A stretch of 64,000 nt of DNA from Thermoanaerobaculia bacterium (lineage in GTDB: Bacteria; Acidobacteriota; Thermoanaerobaculia; Multivoradales; Multivoraceae), in contig JAJEBV010000019.1 in assembly GCA_022822365.1 (NCBI GenBank), positions 1-64,000 of the forward strand, written 5' to 3'. Of the stretch, positions 31,383 to 40,232 are shown in pieces (the stretch's first letter is position 1; each line of letters starts with the position of its first letter). The position numbers were made by a program, and so were the translations under genes. Under the pieces are notes generated by a model. That model did no database searches. It saw only the letters and a list, made by a program, of their open reading frames with translations, and had not been told where the DNA came from.

Positions 31383-32633
31383 ATGACACTCACGAGACGC
31401 GAAGCGATCGGTCGCATCTGCTGCACGGCCGCCCTGGCGACCCTCACCCCGAAGCTGGCATTCGCGCGCGCCGACACGGACCGCCGCTTCGTCTTCGTCT
31501 TCCTGCGCGGCGGAATGGACGGCCTCTCGGCGGTGCCGCCCTACGGCGAGTCTCGTCTGTTCGACCTCCGCGGCGAAATCGCGGATGCACCGCCCAAAAC
31601 CGGCGGCCCCCACCAGATGCTCAAGCTGGACGGACTGTTCGCCCTGAATCCCCAGCTTGCCCGGCTGCACGCTCTCTACGAACAGGGCGAGTTGCTGGTC
31701 GTGCATGCCGCGGCGTCGCCCTACCGGGAGCGTTCCCACTTCGACGCCCAGGACGTGATGGAGAACGGCGCCGCTTCCAAGCTGGTCAAGACCGGCTGGC
31801 TGAATCGCGCAATCGGTGCGCTGCCGGGCGCCTTCTCCACCGGACGCCAGGACGTGGCCCTCGGCATCGGCGCCGCCCTGCCGCTGGTTCTTCGCGGCGA
31901 TCAGGCAGTCGGGAGCTGGTCGCCGGCCAGCCTGCCTCCGGTCGACGAGGACACCCTGGCCAGGATCGGCGACCTCTACGCCCGGGACGAGAACCTGGGG
32001 GAGATCTTCGCCAAGGCCCGGTCGGCCGCCGCGATGGCGGGCGGCATGGATCAGGACGACATGATGGGTGGCCAGGGCGCAGGCAACGCCCTCTTCTTCA
32101 CGCAGATGACGAAGGTCGCCGCGCAGTTCCTCAAGGCGGAGGACGGGCCGCGGATCGCCACGCTCGACTACGGCAACTGGGACTCCCACGCCGCCCAGAA
32201 CGAACGGGTGGACGGCGGCGCCGAGCGGTTCATCGGCCGTTTCCCCGAGCTCTACCGGGGCCTCGACCGCGGCATCGCGATCCTGCGCGAAGAGCTGGGC
32301 GAGGAGGTCTGGTCGAAGACGGTCGTGCTCGCGGTCACCGAGTTCGGGCGAACGGTCCGGGTCAACGGCACTCTCGGAACCGACCACGGCACGGCCGGCG
32401 CCATGTTCCTGGTCGGTGGCGCCGTAGCCGGCGGACGCGTGGTCACCGACTGGCCCGGCCTTGCCCGGAAGGACCTCTACGAGAGCCGCGACCTCCGGCC
32501 GACGCTCGACACCAGACGAGTCTTCAAGGGAGTGCTCCGGGAACACCTCTCGGTCGCGGAGGCCGACCTCGAGGAGAGGATCTTCACGGACTCGAGGAAG
32601 CAGACGCCGCTTGAGGGCCTGGTGCGCGCGTGA
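31383..32633 (+). CDS. DUF1501 family protein (alkaline-phosphatase-like fold)
   Basis: This 416-residue exported protein has an N-terminal signal (T-R-R-E-A-I-G then a hydrophobic stretch, about 1-30) that may be Tat-type. The mature chain has R-R-F-V-F-V-F-L-R-G-G-M-D-G-L-S, Y-R-E-R-S-H-F-D-A-Q-D, a central L-D-Y-G-N-W-D-S-H, and T-E-F-G-R-T-V-R-V-N with G-T-D-H-G-T. This is the metal-binding arrangement of alkaline-phosphatase/sulfatase-fold proteins used by DUF1501. It follows the DUF1800 gene by 20 nt and certainly forms an operon. It is possibly a phosphatase- or sulfatase-like hydrolase, but activity is unproven. It is convergent with the DUF1080 gene 37 nt away. Confidence 0.92.
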   Translation: MTLTRREAIGRICCTAALATLTPKLAFARADTDRRFVFVFLRGGMDGLSAVPPYGESRLFDLRGEIADAPPKTGGPHQMLKLDGLFALNPQLARLHALYEQGELLVVHAAASPYRERSHFDAQDVMENGAASKLVKTGWLNRAIGALPGAFSTGRQDVALGIGAALPLVLRGDQAVGSWSPASLPPVDEDTLARIGDLYARDENLGEIFAKARSAAAMAGGMDQDDMMGGQGAGNALFFTQMTKVAAQFLKAEDGPRIATLDYGNWDSHAAQNERVDGGAERFIGRFPELYRGLDRGIAILREELGEEVWSKTVVLAVTEFGRTVRVNGTLGTDHGTAGAMFLVGGAVAGGRVVTDWPGLARKDLYESRDLRPTLDTRRVFKGVLREHLSVAEADLEERIFTDSRKQTPLEGLVRA

Positions 32634-32670
32634 CCGGTCGCCGGCACGAGTGGGCGCAGAGGTTCCGTGG

Positions 32671-33402
32671 CTACTTCTTCGAGGCTGTCTTCTTCAGCCG
32701 AAGGTCCTTGAACTCGACGCGCATGCCCGCATCGTGGATCTGCAGGCCGATCGCGCCGCTGTCGAAACGTTCTTCCTTCGCGTTGTCGGTGAACTCGGAG
32801 GCGAGCTTTCCGTTGATGAAGAACTGGTAGTGCCGCTCCCTGGCGACGACGCGGACCCGGTTCCAGCCCTGGCGGTTGATGTCGCTTTCCGTCACCGGAT
32901 CCTCGATCTCGGTGGTGTGCGTCGTTCCGTCCGGATCGATCACGAGACTCGTTCCGCGAAAGCAGGCGTACTCCTCGCGGTTGGCGAAGTGGAAGTCCCA
33001 GGCGCCGAGAACCTGCGGCCCGATTCCCAGGTGGCCGAGATCCGCGTGGTAACCCACGAACGGACGCTTGCCGCTTGAGTCCTTCACGGCGTGGATCTGG
33101 ATTCCGCTGTTGCCGCGGCCCGGAAAGCGGTAGCTCGCCTCCAGCTCGAAGTCCGTCAACTCGACATCGTCGTAGACGAGGTAGACGAGGCGGTCCACGC
33201 TGCCCCGTCCGACGATCATGCCGTCCTCGACGGACCAGTCCGAGAGGGAGTCGGCCGGCACCGCGTGCCAGCCGTCCAGCGTCTCGCCGTCGAAGATGGA
33301 GACGTATTCAGCGTCGTCCTGCTGTGCCGCCGCCACCGTCCACGCCGTGGCGGGCACGAGCGCGAGCACGGCAATGACGGAGTTCCAGGTCTTCTTCTTC
33401 AC
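32671..33402 (-). CDS. DUF1080 (3-keto-disaccharide hydrolase-type) exported protein
   Basis: This 243-residue protein has a signal peptide (1 to about 25) and one concanavalin-like DUF1080 beta-sandwich. Marker blocks are F-D-G-E-T-L-D-G-W-H, F-E-L-E-A-S-Y-R-F-P-G-R-G-N-S-G-I-Q, N-R-V-R-V-V-A-R-E-R-H, and G-A-I-G-L-Q-I-H-D-A-G-M with K-D-L-R-L at the end. Some members of the family cleave 3-keto sugars; others only bind carbohydrates. The start is GTG at 33402 with AGAGGA upstream; the longest frame (33708) reads into the next gene. It lies 20 nt after, and in line with, the PVC-type protein, so the two are probably cotranscribed. Confidence 0.88.
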   Translation of the reverse strand: MKKKTWNSVIAVLALVPATAWTVAAAQQDDAEYVSIFDGETLDGWHAVPADSLSDWSVEDGMIVGRGSVDRLVYLVYDDVELTDFELEASYRFPGRGNSGIQIHAVKDSSGKRPFVGYHADLGHLGIGPQVLGAWDFHFANREEYACFRGTSLVIDPDGTTHTTEIEDPVTESDINRQGWNRVRVVARERHYQFFINGKLASEFTDNAKEERFDSGAIGLQIHDAGMRVEFKDLRLKKTASKK

Positions 33403-33422
33403 GTTTCCTCTCAGCTCCTCTG

Positions 33423-36400
33423 CTAACTCCTCGCGCCCAGGGTCGTGACGTACTTGAAGAGGTCCAGGAGCTGGGCCTGTGACAGCAACGACGTCAGGCC
33501 CGTGGGCATCGGGCTTCCCGTCACACGGACGTCCTCGATGTTCTCCGCCTTGATCGTGACCAGCTCCCCGGTGGCGAGATCCTGAATCACGAGATCGCCG
33601 GCCTCCTCGCTTTCCCTCGTCCAGCGTTTGTACCCCTGGCGGATCAGGGAATCGCGGGTCGTGATCTCCAGCGCGGTGAACCCTTCCTTGATCGCGCGAT
33701 TCGGCCATAGCGTCTCCTCGACGATCCGTTCGGCGGAGAGCGTCGTGCCGACTGCCGTCAGGCTCGGCCCGATGACGCCACCCCGGTCGCCGACCTGGTG
33801 GCAGGAGTCGCAGCCGAGGTCGACGAAGAGCACCGCGCCCCGTGCGGCATCACCCTGCTCCGCCGCAACTTCGGCGAGGCTCTTCACGAAGCCGGCGTCG
33901 TAGTCCAGCTCGAGCGCGGCCGCTCCACTCGCCGTACTGAGCGCGGCCAGAAGGACGTTGTCCGAACGGCCGCTGGCGTAGAAGGAACGGAGCAGCGACT
34001 TCGCGGCATCGCGGCCGAGTCCGGCAGACTCGATCGCCGCGGTCAGAGCCGCCACGCCTCCTTCGTGGTTGAGGAACGCGACAAGCGCCCGGGTGGCCGT
34101 GGCGCCGTCCAGCCCGGGTTCCCCGAACAGCCTGACCGCCAGTTTCGCCGCCGCCCTGGAGTCGAGGGCAACGAGCGCCTCAATCGCCGAGACGCGCAGC
34201 GTGGGGGCGTGCGGCGCCTCGGCATGTGCCGCGAGCAGCTCGCGCGCCCCCTCGGCCTCGAGGCTTGCGACGGCACCGAAAGCGGCCGTCCGCACGAACT
34301 CGGGCAACGACTCATCCCGGGCCATCGCTAGCAGACTCTCCTGCACGTCCCTGGCCCTCCAGACCCCGGCGAGAACGGCGGCGTTGGCGCGAAGCCGGAG
34401 ATTCGGGTGTCCCAGCATCTTCGCCAGACCCCAGGGGCGGGCGTACGGATCGAGGCTTCCGGAACGCGTCGCCCTGGCGGCGGCAGCCAGGATCCGTGCA
34501 TGCGCGTCCGCGTCGTACTTCCCGCCGCTCACATAGCGATCCGGCATGAGGACGAACTCTTCGATCTCTTCCTTTCCGCCAACCGCCAGGAGGTTCTCGA
34601 TCGCGGTCAGACGCGTGTCTTCGTCGAGGTGGTAGGACAGGGCGATCCTGCGAAGGTCCGCGATCCGTTCGCTTCCCCCGGCGCGGTTGAGGATCCCGGC
34701 GAGATGGGCCGGCTCGGCGAATTCGAGGTCGCCGCGCTCGTGCGCCGTTTCCCAGTGCGGCTTGAGGTGGTGGATCGCCTGCGAGAACACGTACTCCATC
34801 GAGTCGTCCATGGGGCGATCGACCGCGCGCGCGACCACGGTGATCGCCTCCGGTCGGGGGATCGCGGCAGCCGCGGCAACGGCCTCCATGCGCACTTGCG
34901 CGTCGTCGTCTTCCACGCGCCTGGCGAGGAGCGCCAGCGGATCATCGAGGCGGTCGTGCCAACGGCCCACGATGCGCGAGGCGAAGGCGCGTCCGCCCGG
35001 CGCCTTCGCTTCCAGCAACTTCGCCAGGACCTCCGGGGCCGGAACCTCAATCGTCGCGTAGGCGCCGACCGCTTCGAAGAGGTGGCGCTCGTACGCCGCG
35101 TCGTCCGGGTCCAGGCGCGCGACCCACTCTCCGAGGGCCGCTGCGACTTCCTCCGTGTCCCGGCGGGTGAGTTCGCGCTTCGCCTGGTAGCGCGTCCAGC
35201 GCTCGGGCGCTTCGAGGGCGGTAACGACATCCGCCAGCGGCGCATCCAGGAGCGGCGGAGGCTTCACGAGGGGCGCCGAGGAAGAGCTGATCCGCCAGAT
35301 CCGGCCGTGCGCCTTGTCGCGTGTCGGATCGCGATACTCGTCGTCCTGGTGGCAGATGATCGGGTTGTACCAGTCGACGACGTAGACCGCGCCGTCGGGG
35401 CCGACCTTCACGTCGACCGGGCGGAAGTTCCGGTGGCTGGAATGGATGAGCGGCTCTTCCCACTTCAGGGCCGCACCTGAACCGTCGGCCGCGACGGAGA
35501 ACCGCTTGACGCGGTTCGCCTGGTAGTCGCCGATCGCGAAATGCCCCCGGTACGCCGGCGGCAAGTGACGACCGTCGAGATACGCAATGCCGGCGTATCC
35601 GCCGGGCGCTCCGATCGTGCCGAGGCGGCTCCGGTGAGTCGTCGGGATCTGGCCGAGCGAGAGATGCGTCACGCCGCCCGCGCCGTCGACGCTGTAGATC
35701 TGACCCCATTCACTGAACGCGACGCCCCAGGGGTTGCCAGGGCCCATGAAGTCGTCCAGCAGGGGATGCATCTGCAGCAGGCGCGGACGCAGCCGGAAGA
35801 ACCCGGACTGATACAGGTCGGCCGACCCCCAGGGCGTTTCGACGCGCGATTCGATCCCGTCGCCCTGCCCCATGTACAACTCGCCGCCGGGACTCCAGGT
35901 GAAGGAACTGATCGTCTGGTGGCTGTCGCCCGTTCCGAATCCACTGAGCAGAACGCGCCGCGTGTCGGATCGTCCATCGCCGTCCGTGTCCTTCAGAAAC
36001 AGCAGCTCGCCATGGTGCCCGACGTAGACGCCGCCGTCGCCAAGTTCCATGGCCGTCGGAATGCTCAACCCCTCCGCGAAGACGGTCGAGGTCTCCGCGA
36101 CACCGTCGAAGTCGGCATCCTCCAGCACGATGATCTTGTCGTTCGGGACATCTCCCGGGAAGACATGCGGATACGTCGTCGAGACGGTCACGTACGCGCG
36201 GCCGGCCGTGTCCCAGCGAATCGCGATCGGGTTGGTGAGGCCGTCCGCCTCCGACGCGAAGAGATTGACCGCCATGCCGTCCGGCACGGTGAACGAAGCG
36301 AGCTCCGCCTCGATGTCCGCGTCCGGATGGCCGAAGAGTTCTTCCGGCTCGGGACGTTGATGCCCCGGATCCTCGCCGCCGTTGGCTACCGTCCAGACGC

Positions 36401-37292
36401 GCTCTTCCGCGCTCTCGATCAGGCCGACAAGCTGCTGCCACTCCTCGCGGAAGGTGAGATAGCCATGGCTCGACTGGGTGAAGCGCCGCGTCGAGTCGTC
36501 GCCGAAGAGCAGCTTCCAGTTGGCGGGACGCCAGTAGTCGAACCACAGGCGCTGCTTCTCGGTGACCGCCGCATGAAGCGGGGCCAACCGCTCCCAGGAC
36601 GGGACCTCGAAGCCGAGCTTCTCCGCGATCGTCTCGGAGACACTCCGCAGCGACTCCTGCTTGAGATGCATGCCGTTTTGCGTCAGGCCCGGCTTCGCAT
36701 CCGAGAACAGGTCGACGAAAAGAAGGCCTCGCTCCGCGGCGATCTTCTTCGTTGCCCGGACGTATCGCGCAAGAGACCGATTGTGGCGCGAAAGGTCAGG
36801 TAGAAACTCGCTCGCCGGCCTCTCGAAGGGCGTGGGAGACACGAGCACGACCTGGTCGGCATGCTTCAGGAATCCGTCGATCAGTGCGTCGTACGCCGAC
36901 CTGAACGACTCGAGCCCTTCGGCTCCCGTCATCGATTCGGCTTTGCCGTACTGCGCGATGACCACCGTCGTGCCGACCCGTTCGAGTTGAGCGTCCCAGT
37001 CGCCGAAGCCGTCCTCGCGCCAGCGTTCCAGCGAGGAGCCCTGCCGGAAGACGGTGTCCGCTTCCCAGGAGAGATCACGGAACGTGGGCCGAGCGTCGGC
37101 GAACGCGTCCGTCAGGATCGTCTCGAGAAAGCCCGCCCGCTGCAGGTACACCATGTCGGTGCCGCCGGTGAGCACGACAACTTCGCCTTCCCCCAGGCCC
37201 AACGGAGGCGATACCTGCGTACAACCCGCGAGGAGCGCTCCCACCAGGAGCAAGGTCCGCGAGACCAGGCGGCGGACGGGTCTTCTCATCAT
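33423..37292 (-). CDS. PVC-type lipoprotein: SGNH-like, quinoprotein/NHL propeller, HEAT repeats and haem-c domain
   Basis: This very large (1289 residues) exported lipoprotein has lipobox L-L-A-G-C with Cys24. About 35-230 is an SGNH-hydrolase-like domain, but the usual G-D-S nucleophile block reads G-G-T-D. About 325-690 is a six-bladed membrane-bound-dehydrogenase propeller with P-D-G-M-A-V, D-T-D-G-D-G, F-T-W-S-P-G-G-E-L-Y, G-P-G-N-P-W-G-V-A-F, and P-V-D-V-K-V-G-P-D-G-A-V-Y. About 700-1140 is a run of HEAT-like repeats. The C-terminal cytochrome-like domain has C-D-S-C-H (Cys1161, Cys1164, His1165). This layout is known from Planctomycetes/Verrucomicrobia-type dehydrogenases with haem c and probably oxidises a carbohydrate at the cell surface. 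The start at 37292 is inferred from the lipoprotein signal. Confidence 0.87.
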   Translation of the reverse strand: MMRRPVRRLVSRTLLLVGALLAGCTQVSPPLGLGEGEVVVLTGGTDMVYLQRAGFLETILTDAFADARPTFRDLSWEADTVFRQGSSLERWREDGFGDWDAQLERVGTTVVIAQYGKAESMTGAEGLESFRSAYDALIDGFLKHADQVVLVSPTPFERPASEFLPDLSRHNRSLARYVRATKKIAAERGLLFVDLFSDAKPGLTQNGMHLKQESLRSVSETIAEKLGFEVPSWERLAPLHAAVTEKQRLWFDYWRPANWKLLFGDDSTRRFTQSSHGYLTFREEWQQLVGLIESAEERVWTVANGGEDPGHQRPEPEELFGHPDADIEAELASFTVPDGMAVNLFASEADGLTNPIAIRWDTAGRAYVTVSTTYPHVFPGDVPNDKIIVLEDADFDGVAETSTVFAEGLSIPTAMELGDGGVYVGHHGELLFLKDTDGDGRSDTRRVLLSGFGTGDSHQTISSFTWSPGGELYMGQGDGIESRVETPWGSADLYQSGFFRLRPRLLQMHPLLDDFMGPGNPWGVAFSEWGQIYSVDGAGGVTHLSLGQIPTTHRSRLGTIGAPGGYAGIAYLDGRHLPPAYRGHFAIGDYQANRVKRFSVAADGSGAALKWEEPLIHSSHRNFRPVDVKVGPDGAVYVVDWYNPIICHQDDEYRDPTRDKAHGRIWRISSSSAPLVKPPPLLDAPLADVVTALEAPERWTRYQAKRELTRRDTEEVAAALGEWVARLDPDDAAYERHLFEAVGAYATIEVPAPEVLAKLLEAKAPGGRAFASRIVGRWHDRLDDPLALLARRVEDDDAQVRMEAVAAAAAIPRPEAITVVARAVDRPMDDSMEYVFSQAIHHLKPHWETAHERGDLEFAEPAHLAGILNRAGGSERIADLRRIALSYHLDEDTRLTAIENLLAVGGKEEIEEFVLMPDRYVSGGKYDADAHARILAAAARATRSGSLDPYARPWGLAKMLGHPNLRLRANAAVLAGVWRARDVQESLLAMARDESLPEFVRTAAFGAVASLEAEGARELLAAHAEAPHAPTLRVSAIEALVALDSRAAAKLAVRLFGEPGLDGATATRALVAFLNHEGGVAALTAAIESAGLGRDAAKSLLRSFYASGRSDNVLLAALSTASGAAALELDYDAGFVKSLAEVAAEQGDAARGAVLFVDLGCDSCHQVGDRGGVIGPSLTAVGTTLSAERIVEETLWPNRAIKEGFTALEITTRDSLIRQGYKRWTRESEEAGDLVIQDLATGELVTIKAENIEDVRVTGSPMPTGLTSLLSQAQLLDLFKYVTTLGARS

Positions 37293-37353
37293 CGGTGTGA
37301 CCGGCGACGCTATCAACCGGGGACGGCCCAACTACGCAGGCCGCATGCCCTGG

Positions 37354-38574
37354 TCACACCTTCTGCCGCAACACGAGGCGTCCGGGCTTGCGGAACTCGT
37401 GTCCGTATGGCGGCGACGAGGACGCTCGGTCCAGCTCGACGCGCGGCCAACGCTCCAGTAGCGCCCGCAGGGCGGACCGCGTCTCCGCGCGGGCGAGTTG
37501 GGCTCCGAGGCAGAAGTGGTTGCCCAGGCCGAAGGCCAGGTGCTTGCGGACGTTCGCCCGGCCGGGTTCGAAGCGGTCGGAACGTTCAAAGACAGCCGGG
37601 TCGCGATTGGCGCCGCCGATCATGCACTGGACGGTTTGGCCCGCGGCGATCTCCGTGCCGCCGATGCGGACGGCCGACGTCGTGTGTCGGGTGAGCGTCT
37701 GGACCGCCGGGTCGTAGCGCAGCGACTCCTCCATCACGTCTTCGATTGCGGCCAGGAAAGCGGCTTCGCCCTGATTCCGCGAGTCGAGCGTGGCGGTCAG
37801 GAGGCCGGGCTCGCTCAGCAGGTAGTGGAGGGCGTTGCCGATCATCGATTCGGTCGTCTCGATGCCGCCGAAGAGGACGATCAGCAGGTTGGCCAGCACT
37901 TCAGACCGGGCGAGCGTTCCGCCGGGGCCGGAGAGGACTTCGAGCAGTGTTCCGTGACCCGTCTCGCCGGCTGGCCGCTGCCCGTCCAGCCTCTCCGCGA
38001 GGTACTCACGCATCGCGGCTGCCGCCTCCTGGCCGGCGCGATGGACGTCGGCGTCTCCTTCAAAGTTAGCCAGCGACCGCGCGAGGACTTCGTACCAGGC
38101 CCGAACCCGCGCCAGATCCTCCGACGGCAAACCGACGACGATGCCCATCGTCTCCAGGGCAATTGGCGCGGCATAGTCCGCCATCAGGTCGACCTCGACC
38201 GTCCCACCCTCGGTCGCCTTTTCGCGGGCCTCGAGGAGTTCCCCGCAAAGCCGGTCGACCCGCGGCTGCCAGACATCCCGCGACGCCTTGCCGGTGAAGG
38301 GAGCGAGGCAGGCCTGCTTGTGGCGTTTCTGTTCCTCGCCCTCGACCGACAGCATCTGGCGGCCGAAGGTCGCCTGGATCAGGGACTTCGGCGAGTCGTT
38401 CGTGAACCGCGCCGGGTCGCGCAGCACGGACACCGCATCGTCGTAGCCGGCCACCACCCACATGCCCAGGTTCGGCGCCCACACCGCGGCCCCCCGGGAC
38501 CGCAGTTCCGCCAGGTGCGGGTAGGGATCGACCGCCAGGTCCTCGAGACGGAGCGCGGCGGCGACGGCGGACAT
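37354..38574 (-). CDS. Cytochrome P450
   Basis: This 406-residue bacterial class I-type P450 has the haem-binding loop F-G-x-G-x-H-x-C-x-G with Cys355, the K-helix E-x-x-R (E-E-S-L-R), and the I-helix oxygen-activation stretch F-G-G-I-E-T-T-E. It has no membrane anchor, so it is cytoplasmic and needs a ferredoxin and reductase, none of which are nearby. CYP family cannot be set by eye. It begins seven nt after the serine hydrolase gene ends, on the same strand, so hydroxylation and ester or amide cleavage may act on the same compound. A 9-bp inverted repeat around its 3' end is probably chance. Confidence 0.95.
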   Translation of the reverse strand: MSAVAAALRLEDLAVDPYPHLAELRSRGAAVWAPNLGMWVVAGYDDAVSVLRDPARFTNDSPKSLIQATFGRQMLSVEGEEQKRHKQACLAPFTGKASRDVWQPRVDRLCGELLEAREKATEGGTVEVDLMADYAAPIALETMGIVVGLPSEDLARVRAWYEVLARSLANFEGDADVHRAGQEAAAAMREYLAERLDGQRPAGETGHGTLLEVLSGPGGTLARSEVLANLLIVLFGGIETTESMIGNALHYLLSEPGLLTATLDSRNQGEAAFLAAIEDVMEESLRYDPAVQTLTRHTTSAVRIGGTEIAAGQTVQCMIGGANRDPAVFERSDRFEPGRANVRKHLAFGLGNHFCLGAQLARAETRSALRALLERWPRVELDRASSSPPYGHEFRKPGRLVLRQKV

Positions 38575-38580
38575 CCCCGA

Positions 38581-40041
38581 TCACGCGCTGCGGCGCATGG
38601 CGAAGACACCGTTGAGATAGTGGGTCGCACGGCCGTTTCCGTCGTCGCCCCAGAAGGCCACGTCCCAGCCGCGGTTGCCCCCCATCGCGGGATCCCGAGG
38701 CAGGAACCGGTCGTCGCCCAGAGGGATGAGTTCGGACTCCAGCGCCGCGCCGCCCTCCGACCGCGCCATCAGCCGGTCGCCATCCACCGAGAACGAGAAC
38801 CGACTGCCGACGGCCTCGAACCGGCCGACGTACCGCTCGAGGTCGACCTCGACAGGCGTCACCGAGTCCGGCTTCGGCGTCTCCGGCTTGTCGATGCCGA
38901 AGACCTCAGGGAACAGGGTGTCGAAGACCGTGTCGGCCAGCGGATACCCCTGGCTCGGCACGTTGGAGATCGTCGCGGCGGCGACGCCCTGGCTCGGACA
39001 CCAGAGCAGCAGGGACGAGCCGCCCGTGTTCGTACCGCTGTGCCCGTAGATCACCTCGCCGCCCCAGCGCTTCCAGTACGGCCCGGGGCACCACTTCTGC
39101 GCAATGACCACGGCCGGCATGTCGATCTCTGGCGTGTGCATCGCCTCGACGGCCTGCTCGGACAGCACCTGCCGGCCATCGGCCGACCGTCCATCGCGCA
39201 GGAAGAGCGCGGCGAAGCGAACCAGATCGCCGGCGCTGCAGCACAGGGTCGCGCCCGCCGGCGCCATGCTGCGCGGCAGCCCCCAGAACGGCACCCGCAC
39301 GCCCTCGGGGTTGGCCGGCGTCGGCGAGTAGCCGAGCGCCACCGGGTGGTAGAGCAGGTCCTCCGGGAAGTTCGCTGAATGCCCGAGCCCGAGCGGCTCA
39401 AGGATGCGCTCGGCGAGCAGCGTCTCCCAGTTCCTGCCCATCACCCGCTGCGCCGCCAGCCCGGCGACGCAGGTGCCGGCGTTCGAGTAGCCGTAGGCCG
39501 TCCCCGGCTCGAAGATCCCGGGAATCCCGGCAAGCGAAGCGACATACTGCCCGAGGGCGTCGTCGCCGCGACCGTGGTCGGTGTACGGCCCGTTGTCGAG
39601 ACCTGACGACATCGAGAGCAGTTGACGCAGCGTCATGTCGACCGGCGGCTGGTCGCTGGTCAGCGACGCGCCGTCGAGGTAGCTCCCAACGGGTTCGTCG
39701 AGGTCGAGTTCTCCCTCGTCGACGAGCGCCATGACAACGGCCGCGTTGAAGACCTTGGTCGTCGAGCCGATCTGGAAGAGCGTGTCGGGAGTGACCGCCT
39801 GCCGGCGCTCGCGGACCGCCAGACCGGTCGCGAACTCGTGGACGGCCTCGCCGTCGAACACCGCGAGCTGGGCGCCGACGATGCCGAGGCTCGCAGCCGA
39901 CTCGTCGAGGAGCTGCTGGAGGTCCCGCGCATCGACCGCCACCTCCGGCGGAGCCGCGATCAGTGCAAGGCCGTGTCCCGGCGCAACCACCGGCAGCGCT
40001 GCCGCTGCCGCGCCCGCTTTCAGGAAGACACGTCGATTCAT
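38581..40041 (-). CDS. Tat-exported serine hydrolase (beta-lactamase/DD-peptidase fold)
   Basis: This 486-residue class C beta-lactamase-fold hydrolase has a twin-arginine signal (N-R-R-V-F-L-K-A-G at the N-terminus, hydrophobic to about residue 30). Catalytic motifs are S-T-T-K (S-x-x-K), Y-S-N (Y-x-N), and H-S-G (third motif). A C-terminal lipocalin-like extension (about 380-486, starting E-V-D-L-E-R-Y-V-G-R-F-E) is typical of esterase- or D-aminopeptidase-type members. ATG at 40041 follows AGGAGAAGGGG. The ORF from 40221 runs through the operator region and is not credible. It diverges from a TonB receptor across the paired palindromes at 40100-40128. Confidence 0.9.
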   Translation of the reverse strand: MNRRVFLKAGAAAAALPVVAPGHGLALIAAPPEVAVDARDLQQLLDESAASLGIVGAQLAVFDGEAVHEFATGLAVRERRQAVTPDTLFQIGSTTKVFNAAVVMALVDEGELDLDEPVGSYLDGASLTSDQPPVDMTLRQLLSMSSGLDNGPYTDHGRGDDALGQYVASLAGIPGIFEPGTAYGYSNAGTCVAGLAAQRVMGRNWETLLAERILEPLGLGHSANFPEDLLYHPVALGYSPTPANPEGVRVPFWGLPRSMAPAGATLCCSAGDLVRFAALFLRDGRSADGRQVLSEQAVEAMHTPEIDMPAVVIAQKWCPGPYWKRWGGEVIYGHSGTNTGGSSLLLWCPSQGVAAATISNVPSQGYPLADTVFDTLFPEVFGIDKPETPKPDSVTPVEVDLERYVGRFEAVGSRFSFSVDGDRLMARSEGGAALESELIPLGDDRFLPRDPAMGGNRGWDVAFWGDDGNGRATHYLNGVFAMRRSA

Positions 40042-40099
40042 CGGAGACCCCTTCTCCTGGCAGAGGAGTTCATCGGGCCAAACCCTGCTCGGCCGCACA

Positions 40100-40128
40100 A
40101 TACGGTCGTATACGATACGATCGTATAC
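40100..40128. promoter_or_regulatory. Two abutting palindromes in the divergent promoter, candidate TetR operator
   Basis: ATACGGTCGTATAC (40100-40113) and ATACGATCGTATAC (40115-40128) are separated by one base. The core ATACGATCGTAT is a perfect 12-bp palindrome. They sit in the 191-nt gap between the serine hydrolase (minus) and the TonB receptor (plus), in an AT-richer patch containing TATAC-type -10-like words. A TetR-family regulator is encoded just after the receptor (42372-42968). Confidence 0.65.
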
Positions 40129-40232
40129 AGGCGCAGGCTCGACGACCACGGCCGGTCGGTTCGCACGCCCCACGGACCCTCGAGAGCCCGTCGCTCGCCA
40201 CCGGCTCGAAAGACCAACCAAGGAGGTTCACC

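Noticed and set aside
37294..37360. Perfect 9-bp inverted repeat GGTGTGACC/GGTCACACC around the P450 3' end
   Set aside because: The arms are 49 nt apart and one lies over the P450 stop; a 9-bp pair at such spacing is expected by chance several times in 64 kb.
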